Part shown: piece after piece, positions 1 to 8,010 of the stretch | Layout: each line of letters starts with the position of its first letter | How positions within the stretch are numbered: the first letter of the stretch is position 1 | Assembly: GCA_964429695.1 (NCBI GenBank) | Contig: CAYSCS010000044.1 | Coordinates: forward strand, 1-64,000 | Direction: 5' to 3' | Length of the DNA stretch: 64,000 nt | DNA from: CAYSCS01 sp964429695 | GTDB taxonomy: Bacteria > Acidobacteriota > Aminicenantia > Aminicenantales > Aminicenantaceae | Notes under the pieces: model-generated | What the model saw: the letters and a program-made list of their open reading frames with translations, nothing else | Told to the model about the DNA's origin: nothing | The model's database searches: none | Position numbers and translations under genes: made by a program

Positions 1-621
1 TAAGAGATCGATTTCTTTCCTTCAAACTGAGCTCATCTTGTCCCAAAGCACCCTCCTCAGACAAGAAGCAGAGGGTAGATTCTTCCTCATCCTCTGCCGA
101 TCAATGGCTTTGGCCTAGTGAAGCTCGGGGTGGTGTGAAACATCACGAGTACTCATCATCAAGCACAGAGGCCTCGGGTAATACTTCCTCCTTTCCCAAA
201 TCCTCAAACCGTCTCCTGTGGCCTTCCTCAAAGGAGAAACGTCTCAATTTGACCCCTATAGACACTCTTTTCCTTTCAATGGGGAGAGTGTGAAGTGTTC
301 TCACCCTAAACCCTTGTGGATGAGTTGGGAAGAATGAAAGAACAACGGTTTGGTGAGCGAAGCAGATGAAAATAGATGGGACCTTCTTTGAGTTGAGTCT
401 GAAGATGTTGGTAGCCTCTAATTCTAACAGCATGATCCAGTATCGCTCGATGGATCTTGAGTTTATCGCCTTTCTTGATTTTTTGGAATCAAGAGGGACC
501 TATTCTGATACCCTCTTTATCTCAACTCAGGTTTTCATTATTGTTATAAACCTTAAATTTAAGGCTTAAAAGGGAGAGAATGTTCATCTGTTTGAGGACT
601 AAAGAAAAGGGAGAAACCTGT
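1..621. other. Left-edge region without a supported gene
   Basis: I find no gene here that I can support. Two short overlapping frames exist on opposite strands (143-433 minus, 366-569 plus). Neither has a convincing ribosome binding site, a recognisable motif or a plausible partner. The right part of the gap leads into the operator and promoter region of the TetR gene. Confidence 0.4.
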
Positions 622-648
622 TGACTTGAGATGTTTTTTGTGACAAAC

Positions 649-666
649 TGATTGAGCGCTCAATCA
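649..666. promoter_or_regulatory. Perfect 18-bp palindrome, probable TetR-family operator
   Basis: The sequence TGATTGAGCGCTCAATCA is its own reverse complement and lies 56 bases before the TetR start codon. A TTGACT hexamer (621-626) lies just upstream. Palindromes of this size are the usual targets of TetR-family dimers that control acyl-CoA metabolism, so autoregulation of the TetR-icmF unit is the likely role. The assignment to this regulator is inference from position. Confidence 0.65.
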
Positions 667-721
667 ATTATCTAAAAATTTTAAAAATGATATTTTTTAA
701 GTTGAGAAAGAGAGATTTGAG

Positions 722-1351
722 ATGAAGAATCCAGGAGATATTCCTACCCAGATTAAAGACCGCGAGCTTGTCGACCAGAGAAGGATGCAGATTGTAGATG
801 CTGCAGTCGGTCTTTTTGTAGATAAGGGGTTTCACCGCACTACTACTCGTGAGATCGCCGCTGCGGCAGGAATTTCCATAGGGTTACTTTATGAATACGT
901 AACTTCGAAGGAAGACGTGCTTTATTTAGTCTGCGAGGCAATCCACAAGGAAGTTGAGAAGGGTGTTTCTGAAGCACTTCAATCCAAGACTCAGGGGTAT
1001 CAGAAGCTAGCTGAAATAATAAGGGAATATTTTCTTGTTTGCCATAGGATGAGCGACCACATCCTCCTCATCTATCAAGAGACAAGGACTCTCTCTTCTC
1101 CCTGGAGGAGGAGAGTCTTGGAGAATGAACTCAGAATCACAGAAATATTTGTCAAAGCTCTGGAGGAGCTTGTTAAATCTAACCAAATCTCAAACCTTTC
1201 GCCGCGCATGATTAACCTTATCGCTCATAACATTGCTGTGCTTGGCCACATGTGGACTTTCAGACGCTGGTCCCTCAGCCATCAATACTCAATCGAGGAA
1301 TACACGAAGTTACAGACGGAGTTTATCCTCGCTAAATTTAAAGCTGGATAG
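722..1351 (+). CDS. TetR/AcrR-family transcriptional regulator
   Basis: This 209-residue protein has the classic TetR layout. An N-terminal helix-turn-helix spans about residues 18-75, with the typical run RTTTREIAAAAGISIGLLY and a following YVTSKEDVL helix. A helical ligand-binding and dimerisation domain fills the rest. The gene sits 56 bases after a perfect palindrome, probably its own operator, and 74 bases before icmF on the same strand, so the two are probably co-transcribed and the regulator probably senses an acyl-CoA. That ligand is inferred from the neighbour and not visible in the sequence. The gene ends with TAG, which matters because a UAG-decoding tRNA is encoded elsewhere in the window. 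Confidence 0.9.
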   Translation: MKNPGDIPTQIKDRELVDQRRMQIVDAAVGLFVDKGFHRTTTREIAAAAGISIGLLYEYVTSKEDVLYLVCEAIHKEVEKGVSEALQSKTQGYQKLAEIIREYFLVCHRMSDHILLIYQETRTLSSPWRRRVLENELRITEIFVKALEELVKSNQISNLSPRMINLIAHNIAVLGHMWTFRRWSLSHQYSIEEYTKLQTEFILAKFKAG

Positions 1352-1425
1352 GAAGGATCACTTTTAAATAAAAATAAAGACTAGGCCTTTAATTCAGGGC
1401 TGAAGAAAAAAGGCAGGAGGAAGAG

Positions 1426-4400
1426 ATGGAAACAATCCCTTATAAACCGAAACATAAGATAAGAGCGGTTACTGCCACTTCTCTCTTTGACGGTCATGAC
1501 GTTTCGATCAACATCATCAGGAGAATCCTCCAGAACACAGGGGTTGAGGTCATTCATCTCGGCCATAATAGAGCCGTGGATGAGATTGTGGAGGCAGCCA
1601 TTGAGGAGGATGTTCAGGGAATCGCAGTTTCCAGTTATCAGGGAGGACACATTGAATTTTTCAAATACATGATCGACCGTTTAAGAGAGAAGGGAGCCGA
1701 AAAAATCAAGGTCTTCGGCGGTGGAGGAGGTGTCATCATACCTGAAGAAATAAAAGAGCTTGAGGAATACGGAGTAACGAAGGTCTACTCCCCTGAGGAT
1801 GGTGCTCGCCTGGGGCTTCAGGGCATCGTAAATCACATGGTCAAGGAGATGGACTTTTTAACCTTCGACCCGAAACAGATAGATGTAGACGGACTTTCTT
1901 TCAATAACAGAAGTTTGATTGCCAAGATGATAAGCTTTGTGGAATTGAATAAGGGCCAGAACCAAGCTCGTCTTTCGAATTTAAAGTCGAAAATAGCAGA
2001 GAAAATAGGAAGTCGTAAGGTGCCCGTAGTGGGCATAACAGGGACGGGAGGAGCAGGCAAATCTTCTTTAACCGATGAGATTGTCCTTCGCTTTCTAAGA
2101 GATAATAGAGAATCAACAGTAGCCATACTCTGTTGTGACCCATCGCGTCGTAAGACAGGAGGGGCACTCCTAGGTGATAGAATCCGAATGAATTCGATTC
2201 ACACACCAAGAGTCTATCTCCGTTCCCTCGCCACCCGAAAGTCACGTTCAGAAGTCCCTGATTCTCTTGAAGAATGCATACAAATCTTGAAGGCTTCGGG
2301 GTTTGACCTTATTCTCGTGGAAACTGCGGGGATAGGACAGGGCGACACACGCATCATCGACTTTGTCGACATCTCTCTCTATGTCATGACCTGCGAGTTT
2401 GGGGCGGCGACACAGCTCGAAAAGATTGATATGCTTGACTACGCAGACCTTATCGTGGTCAACAAGTTTGAAAAACCAGGGAGCGAGGATGCCTTACGAG
2501 AGGTGAGGGAACAGGTCCAGAGAAACAGAAATGCCTTTGACAAAAGACCTGAGGAAATGCCAGTTTTCGGGACAATTGCCTCAAAGTTCAACGATGATGG
2601 AGTCACTGCTCTCTATCAGGCTTTACTTGAATGCATCCAAGAAAAGACAGGGGTTAAGTTTTCTATAAAGACACCAAGACTTAACCTGAAGACCTCAAGC
2701 TCCAAGACAATCATCATTCCTCCCGAGCGCACAAGATACCTCTCTGAGATCGCAGAGACAGTAAGGGAATACCACAGACATACAGAACAACAGGCAGAGT
2801 ATATTCGCAGGGCATGGCATCTTAAAGAGAGTGAAAAACTCTTGGAAAAAAGCTTGCAGAAAGCAGGAACTAAAGACCTGCTTAAGAAATTAAAAGAGGA
2901 GATCGCCAAAGCAGAGGAAAGAATCGAGAGGGAGGCAAGAGAGCTCCTCGAGAAGTGGGAAGAGATGAAAGAGCTTTACAGGAAGGATGAGCTTGTCTAT
3001 AAAGTAAGAGAGCAGGAAGTCCGTCAACCCTTATTCACTCTCTCTCTTTCGAGGCAGAAAATACCCAAGATATCTCTTCCCCAATTCAGGGATCCAGGTG
3101 AAATTTACAGGTGGCTGAGGAGGGAAAATTTGCCCGGCTATTTTCCCTATACTGCAGGTGTTTATCCCTTGAGAAGGAGAGGTGAGGAACCAACCCGTAT
3201 GTTTGCAGGCGAAGGAGACCCGACGCGCACAAACAAGAGGTTTAAGCTTCTCTCTGCAAACTATGAGGCAAAAAGGCTCTCCACAGCCTTTGACTCTGTC
3301 ACTCTTTACGGCTGCGACCCTGAAAGAAGGCCTGATATCTACGGGAAGATCGGAAACTCAGGCGTAAGTGTTTGCACCTTAGATGATGTCAAAGAGCTCT
3401 ACTCTGGTTTTGACCTCTGTGCCCCTAACACTTCAGTCTCAATGACCATCAATGGTCCTGCACCGATTGTCCTTGCCATGTTTTTGAATACTGCCATAGA
3501 CCAGCAAGTCGAAAAATTTATATCTCAGCAGGGGAGAGAGCCTAGCGCTGAGGAATATCAGAAAATCCGAGCCGACGCGCTTTCCAGGGTTAGGGGAACT
3601 GTTCAGGCAGATATTCTCAAGGAGGACCAGGGACAGAACACTTGTATTTTTTCCACAGAATTTGGGCTCAAGATGATGGGTGATATCCAGGAGTTTTTCA
3701 TAAAAAATAACGTTCGTAATTTTTATTCAGTCTCAATTTCTGGTTATCACATTGCAGAGGCAGGAGCCAATCCCATAACCCAACTTGCCTTGACCTTGTC
3801 CAATGGATTTACCTATGTGGAATACTATCTCTCGAGGGGCATGCCTCTCGATAGTTTCGGCCCCAATCTTTCTTTTTTCTTTTCTAATGGCATGGAGCCC
3901 GAATACACGGTCATCGGTCGGGTGGCAAGGCGAATCTGGGCCATTGCCATGAAAGAGCGCTATCATGCCTCAAGCCGAACCCAGATGCTTAAATACCACA
4001 TTCAGACTTCAGGAAGGTCGCTTCACAGTCAGGAAATCCAGTTCAACGACATAAGGACTACTCTTCAGGCTCTGTGTGCCATCTACGATAATTGCAACAG
4101 CCTTCACACCAATGCCTACGATGAAGCAATAACCACTCCTACCAGGGAATCGGTGAGGCGTGCGCTTGCCATCCAGCTCATCATTAATCGCGAGTGGGGG
4201 ATTGCGAAGAACGAAAACATAAATCAGGGAAGCTTCATCGTCGAAGAGCTAACCGACCTTGTGGAGGAGGCAGTCCTTCAAGAATTTGACCGAATCTCAG
4301 AAAGGGGAGGTGTGCTGGGCGCCATGGAAAGAGGATATCAGAGGAGTAAGATCCAGGAAGAATCTCTCTACTATGAAATGCTCAAGCATCTCGGTGAATA

Positions 4401-4704
4401 CCCAATCATCGGAGTAAACACCTTCCGCGATCCTGAAACAAAAGAGGAGACATTCCAGAAAACAGGGTGCATTTCTTTAGCCAGGTCAACCACCGAAGAG
4501 AAGGAGTCCCAGCTAAGACGCCTCGAAGAATTTAAGAAAAGGCACGCTCCTCAAGCTCCCTCAGCTCTGGAGAGGCTGCAAAAGGTTGCCCTCTCAGGGG
4601 GGAATATTTTTGAAGAGCTGATGGAGACTGTCCGAGTTTGTTCACTCGGTCAAATAACTCAAGCCTTATATGAAGTTGGAGGAAGATACAGGCGGAATAT
4701 GTAA
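1426..4704 (+). CDS. icmF: Fused isobutyryl-CoA mutase (IcmF)
   Basis: This 1092-residue protein joins three modules. Residues about 12-140 form the cobalamin-binding domain, with the base-off motif D22-G-H24-D and lower-ligand His24. A G-protein chaperone of the MeaB/ArgK type follows, with P-loop GTGGAGKSS at 206-214 and the segment VETAGIGQGD. The C-terminal half is an acyl-CoA mutase TIM barrel, with FPYTAGVYPLRRRGE, DLCAPNTSVSMTINGPAP and SVSISGYHIAEAGANP. This order is diagnostic of IcmF, which interconverts isobutyryl-CoA and butyryl-CoA (some members act on related branched acyl-CoAs) and repairs its own B12 with the fused GTPase. An AGGAGG Shine-Dalgarno precedes the ATG. It follows the TetR gene in a likely two-gene unit. 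Substrate preference cannot be read from the sequence. Confidence 0.94.
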   Translation: METIPYKPKHKIRAVTATSLFDGHDVSINIIRRILQNTGVEVIHLGHNRAVDEIVEAAIEEDVQGIAVSSYQGGHIEFFKYMIDRLREKGAEKIKVFGGGGGVIIPEEIKELEEYGVTKVYSPEDGARLGLQGIVNHMVKEMDFLTFDPKQIDVDGLSFNNRSLIAKMISFVELNKGQNQARLSNLKSKIAEKIGSRKVPVVGITGTGGAGKSSLTDEIVLRFLRDNRESTVAILCCDPSRRKTGGALLGDRIRMNSIHTPRVYLRSLATRKSRSEVPDSLEECIQILKASGFDLILVETAGIGQGDTRIIDFVDISLYVMTCEFGAATQLEKIDMLDYADLIVVNKFEKPGSEDALREVREQVQRNRNAFDKRPEEMPVFGTIASKFNDDGVTALYQALLECIQEKTGVKFSIKTPRLNLKTSSSKTIIIPPERTRYLSEIAETVREYHRHTEQQAEYIRRAWHLKESEKLLEKSLQKAGTKDLLKKLKEEIAKAEERIEREARELLEKWEEMKELYRKDELVYKVREQEVRQPLFTLSLSRQKIPKISLPQFRDPGEIYRWLRRENLPGYFPYTAGVYPLRRRGEEPTRMFAGEGDPTRTNKRFKLLSANYEAKRLSTAFDSVTLYGCDPERRPDIYGKIGNSGVSVCTLDDVKELYSGFDLCAPNTSVSMTINGPAPIVLAMFLNTAIDQQVEKFISQQGREPSAEEYQKIRADALSRVRGTVQADILKEDQGQNTCIFSTEFGLKMMGDIQEFFIKNNVRNFYSVSISGYHIAEAGANPITQLALTLSNGFTYVEYYLSRGMPLDSFGPNLSFFFSNGMEPEYTVIGRVARRIWAIAMKERYHASSRTQMLKYHIQTSGRSLHSQEIQFNDIRTTLQALCAIYDNCNSLHTNAYDEAITTPTRESVRRALAIQLIINREWGIAKNENINQGSFIVEELTDLVEEAVLQEFDRISERGGVLGAMERGYQRSKIQEESLYYEMLKHLGEYPIIGVNTFRDPETKEETFQKTGCISLARSTTEEKESQLRRLEEFKKRHAPQAPSALERLQKVALSGGNIFEELMETVRVCSLGQITQALYEVGGRYRRNM

Positions 4705-4738
4705 AGGTTAATCTTAAGAGATTTTTTCGAAATTAGTT

Positions 4739-5257
4739 TCAGTAAACGATAAACTGGCTTGTCGCCACACAGAGCGAACCACCCCGAGGCAGATTCTGTT
4801 CAGCAAGGACTGTTAAGGTATATGTCCCCTTCTTCAATTTGAGGTTTGATGAATAAGCCCACAAATATAAGAGTGTATACGTATTATATCTTGCATCATA
4901 TAATTCATCTTCTATGGTATAAAAAAAGTTGGTGGGTCCAGTTATGGCAAAGTGAAGGCGCACCTTTGTGTTCCAGAAGGCAGTGAAGGTAACATAGAAA
5001 TAGAGTTTTTCTGTGGCATCATAGTTTATCAAATAAGGTTCTTCGCTATCGTCAGTTGCCCAGCAGCCAAGGAGCACTGCTCCAGGTTTGTCGCCCTTGA
5101 TTACTTGAGTCGACATGAATTGATCCTCGTCAAATTCAGCCACTCTCGAAAGCTTTTTCACCTTGACTCCTACCTTAAATATCTCATTTTCCTGGGCCGT
5201 AGAAGAAAGAGAAACGAGAAAGAGAGCTAAAAATAAGACGATTGAGAATCTTTTCAT
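4739..5257 (-). CDS. Small exported protein of unknown function
   Basis: This is a 172-residue protein with a clear signal peptide (MKRFSIVLFLALFLVSLSST, then AQ), so it should be exported. The mature part is rich in aromatic residues and beta-prone segments (YLINYDATEKLYFYVTFTAFW, KLKKGTYTLTVLAEQN), which suggests a small beta-sandwich periplasmic or surface domain. I do not recognise the family. It is convergent with icmF, 34 bases away, and stands alone on its strand. Confidence 0.7.
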   Translation of the reverse strand: MKRFSIVLFLALFLVSLSSTAQENEIFKVGVKVKKLSRVAEFDEDQFMSTQVIKGDKPGAVLLGCWATDDSEEPYLINYDATEKLYFYVTFTAFWNTKVRLHFAITGPTNFFYTIEDELYDARYNTYTLLYLWAYSSNLKLKKGTYTLTVLAEQNLPRGGSLCVATSQFIVY

Positions 5258-5768
5258 TTATACCTCCTTTTGTGTCTTCTCTAAATATCAGAAAGAAATG
5301 TTTAAGTCAAACTATTTTTTCTTTCAGGTAGAAACGCAAGACTTAGGGTAAATGGAGGTCTGAGAAAGGGAAATGCACGTAAGAGCTTGAGGCATTAGAC
5401 TCTAGCCACAGGCAGCAAATCTTTAAATTAGGAAAAAGATTTAGAGGGAATTTAGTTTTCTCCTCAAGGGATTAACTTAGAAATTTCCGAAAAAATAATC
5501 TGCTTATCCCGAAAGAAATTTAGAGGGATTTATTTTCAGGGACTAAGAGATTAACTTATTTTCCAGGTTAGATCGTTGAGCTCCTCCTTTTCTTTAAATT
5601 TTTTCTTCTCAATTTTTAATCCCAGAGAGGAAAATGATTAGGGAGACTTCTTGAAGATTTTCTTCATCAGGTTATTAAGTCTTAGGTCTTAAAACCAGGT
5701 CGAAAAAAGTAAAAAAGAAAGTAATCTAGATGAGCTGAAATTCTTGTCTTTAGCGATGAAATAAGCTC
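5258..5768. other. Intergenic region with an imperfect repeat
   Basis: About 510 AT-rich bases lie between two minus-strand genes. No coding frame is convincing. It contains an imperfect duplication of a roughly 40-base unit (about 5439-5480 and 5518-5558), each copy beginning TTTAGAGGG and ending GATTAACTTA or GGATTAACTTA. No other structure was seen. Confidence 0.4.
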
Positions 5769-7241
5769 TTAGCTAATTTCTATCTCCGGGAGATTTTCTA
5801 TACCCTGGCTCCTTGCATCGTTGAGCATTATTTTTTGAAGTTCCTTCTGCAATGCTTGATCAAGGAGCTTGGGTGGATTTTGGCGAAGGAGTCTTTCAAC
5901 CTCTTCTTGGGCTTTTTCGGCAATCGACTTTTTCCCATGGGAGACCCAGGCATCATAGGTATTGCGGTCGACCAAGCGCGGAAAGAAGTGTTCAACCCTG
6001 TACCACTTCTTGGTATGAGGTAGGCTCAAGAATTGTGTCTCTTTCTTCAACCCCTCCAAAAGATCCCTTGCCAGGGGCTCGTCTCGCTGGGAAATACCCT
6101 CGATTAACCTGTAGGCCATGCCACAGATTTCATTGTCGATGACGAGTTTTTCTAGGCTATGGCAACTTTCAAAACTCAACAATCCAGGTCCTGAGATCAC
6201 GTTTATTCCAGAAAGGGCTGCGATTATGGCTCCTATTCCAGTCTCGAACCCGGCTTGGGCATCGATTATTTTTGAGTCGCTCAAGGCCATGTAAGCGTGA
6301 GTGGGAAGATTGAGGTATTTTCCAATCTGAGCGTAGGCAGAATCGATCATCATCGTTTCCACGGCTCCCATGGGAGTTGTTCCGCATCTCATGTCGAAGC
6401 TTGCGGGTGAACCTCCAAAAATCACTGGAGAACCGTTGCATGCTAATTGACAGATGACGAGTCCGGAAAGGTTTTCGACCACATGCTGAACGAGTGTCCC
6501 CGCCAGAGTCACAGGAGAAGTCGCTCCTGTAAGCCCCATCGAGATTAGCTCTGAGGGAATTCCGGCCCGGGCGGAATCGATGAGGCTCTGGGCAGTGAGA
6601 TTACTCCATTTTAGAGGAGGGGAGGGACAGGCATCGAAGATTGCCAGAGGCTTTCTCCTCAACTCTTCCTCACTTCCCCTGATGGCCACGAGCATTTCAT
6701 ACATGGGCTTGAATCCTTCCACCCTGAAAGTCCCGGTGACGATGGGTTTGGTTGAAAACTGGAGTCCGATGTAGAGACGGTAGCTATCCCCAATCATTTC
6801 AGGAACATCGCTGCTTACTAAACCTGTGCTCTGGAAATGGATGTGCTCGAGGCACTCTGTGAGGCAAGCAAGTTTGATGAGGTCGCTGGTGATGGGTTTT
6901 CTTTCTTCGAGTGTCTTAGGGTCGAGAATGGCTACTACAGACGAACCTGGGTCAAAATGGACTTCATCTTCTCCCACCAGGTATTCTTTTCCCCCTGAAC
7001 GGTCATAGAGCTTGAGGCTTGAGGGGGTTGACTTGAGACAATCTGAAACGAGTTCGGGCAAGATGTATACCCTCTTTTCCTCATCATCCACCCTCATCCC
7101 GCTCTCCTTGAAGAGAAGTAAGGCTTCTTTGTTTTCGATAAAGACTCCCTGTTTCTCGAGGATCAGAAGAGCCTCATCGATGATTTTCTTTATTAACTCC
7201 TCGCTTAAAAGCTCAAGTTTCGGTCTTACTGTTTTTATCAT
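5769..7241 (-). CDS. MttB-family methylamine:corrinoid methyltransferase without pyrrolysine
   Basis: This 490-residue protein belongs to the trimethylamine methyltransferase (MttB) superfamily. Supporting segments are HFDPGSSVVAILDP, LTGATSPVTLAGTLVQHV, VIFGGSPASFDMRCGTTPMG and SDSKIIDAQAGFETGI. Its frame is open throughout and ends with TAA, so it is one of the many members lacking pyrrolysine. Characterised non-pyrrolysine members demethylate quaternary amines such as glycine betaine, proline betaine or carnitine by transferring a methyl group to a corrinoid protein. The gene lies 63 bases downstream of a corrinoid-protein gene on the same strand, the normal partner. An AAGGAG Shine-Dalgarno precedes the ATG. 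The substrate is unknown. Confidence 0.88.
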   Translation of the reverse strand: MIKTVRPKLELLSEELIKKIIDEALLILEKQGVFIENKEALLLFKESGMRVDDEEKRVYILPELVSDCLKSTPSSLKLYDRSGGKEYLVGEDEVHFDPGSSVVAILDPKTLEERKPITSDLIKLACLTECLEHIHFQSTGLVSSDVPEMIGDSYRLYIGLQFSTKPIVTGTFRVEGFKPMYEMLVAIRGSEEELRRKPLAIFDACPSPPLKWSNLTAQSLIDSARAGIPSELISMGLTGATSPVTLAGTLVQHVVENLSGLVICQLACNGSPVIFGGSPASFDMRCGTTPMGAVETMMIDSAYAQIGKYLNLPTHAYMALSDSKIIDAQAGFETGIGAIIAALSGINVISGPGLLSFESCHSLEKLVIDNEICGMAYRLIEGISQRDEPLARDLLEGLKKETQFLSLPHTKKWYRVEHFFPRLVDRNTYDAWVSHGKKSIAEKAQEEVERLLRQNPPKLLDQALQKELQKIMLNDARSQGIENLPEIEIS

Positions 7242-7304
7242 CTTCTATTCTCCTTAATTTTTCCAAAATAAGATAAGAGAATTATCTCTTTCGATTCCCC
7301 GAGA

Positions 7305-7955
7305 TTATTGCTTGAGTAATTCTTTAGCCACTTTAACCGCAATCATCGCATTCTCGCCGTAGCCATCTGCTCCTATTTCTTCCGCCCAACTCTTACTCAC
7401 AGGTGCTCCACCCACCAAGACCAGGAATTTTTCTCTGAGTTTTTTTTCTTCGAGCATCTTGAGGAACTTTTTCTGCCCGGTCATGGTTGTCGTCAGCAGG
7501 GCTGAAAGGCAGATGAAACGAGCTTTCTGAGCCGTGGCTACTTCGATAAATCTCTCGAGCTTGACGTCTGCACCGAGGTCTATCACCTCAAAGCCATGGG
7601 CAGAGAGCATTGAGGCTACGAGGTTTTTTCCTATATCATGGATATCTCCCTCGACTGTTCCGATCACCACCCTTCCCAGGGACTTAGTCTGAATGTTTGC
7701 CTTCTTTAGCTCAGGTTCAAGGACTGCCATGGCTTCTTTCATCGCTTCAGCTCCTGATATGAGTTCAGGCAAGAAATAATCTCCCTTCTCCCATAACTCT
7801 CCAACTTTCTGAATTCCGGGAATATATCCTCTTTCGATGACTTCATTGAAATCAAGCTTTTCCTCGATGGCCCTTTTAGCCAGGCGAGCAGCCTCTTCTC
7901 TGTTTCCTTCAATGATTGATTTTTTCATCTCTTCAAATATTTCACTTATACTCAT
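7305..7955 (-). CDS. Methyltransferase corrinoid protein (MtbC/MttC type)
   Basis: This 216-residue cobalamin carrier has the two-domain form of this family. A four-helix cap covers about residues 1-90, with GYIPGIQKVGELWEKGDYFLPEL. A Rossmann B12 domain follows, with D104-I-H106-D-I-G109; His106 is the lower cobalt ligand. It accepts a methyl group from a substrate-specific methyltransferase. The MttB-like gene directly downstream is its likely partner, and the two form an operon. It resembles the corrinoid protein of the pyrrolysine cluster (57734-58381) more than the one at 42351-43004, judged by eye. Confidence 0.9.
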   Translation of the reverse strand: MSISEIFEEMKKSIIEGNREEAARLAKRAIEEKLDFNEVIERGYIPGIQKVGELWEKGDYFLPELISGAEAMKEAMAVLEPELKKANIQTKSLGRVVIGTVEGDIHDIGKNLVASMLSAHGFEVIDLGADVKLERFIEVATAQKARFICLSALLTTTMTGQKKFLKMLEEKKLREKFLVLVGGAPVSKSWAEEIGADGYGENAMIAVKVAKELLKQ

Positions 7956-7992
7956 TAGGTCTCCTTTTTTGTTGGATTTTTAAAAATAGGAT

Positions 7993-8010
7993 GTAACCTT
8001 CTCGGGTTAC
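7993..8010. terminator. Short hairpin across the end of the GWxTD gene
   Basis: GTAACC (7993-7998) and GGTTAC (8005-8010) form a 6-bp stem with a 6-base loop, overlapping the minus-strand stop codon at 8007-8009. On the minus strand a short T run follows about six bases later. A T run also follows directly on the plus strand. It may be a weak terminator between the GWxTD gene and the corrinoid gene. Confidence 0.35.

Noticed and set aside
143..433. 96-residue minus-strand frame near the left edge
   Set aside because: No ribosome binding site, no recognisable motif and no related neighbour; it overlaps another weak frame on the opposite strand.
5769..7241. Possible pyrrolysine in the MttB-family proteins
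   Set aside because: This and the two frames at 59799-61277 and 61284-62738 are full length with no internal stop and end in TAA or TGA, so they are Pyl-free relatives.
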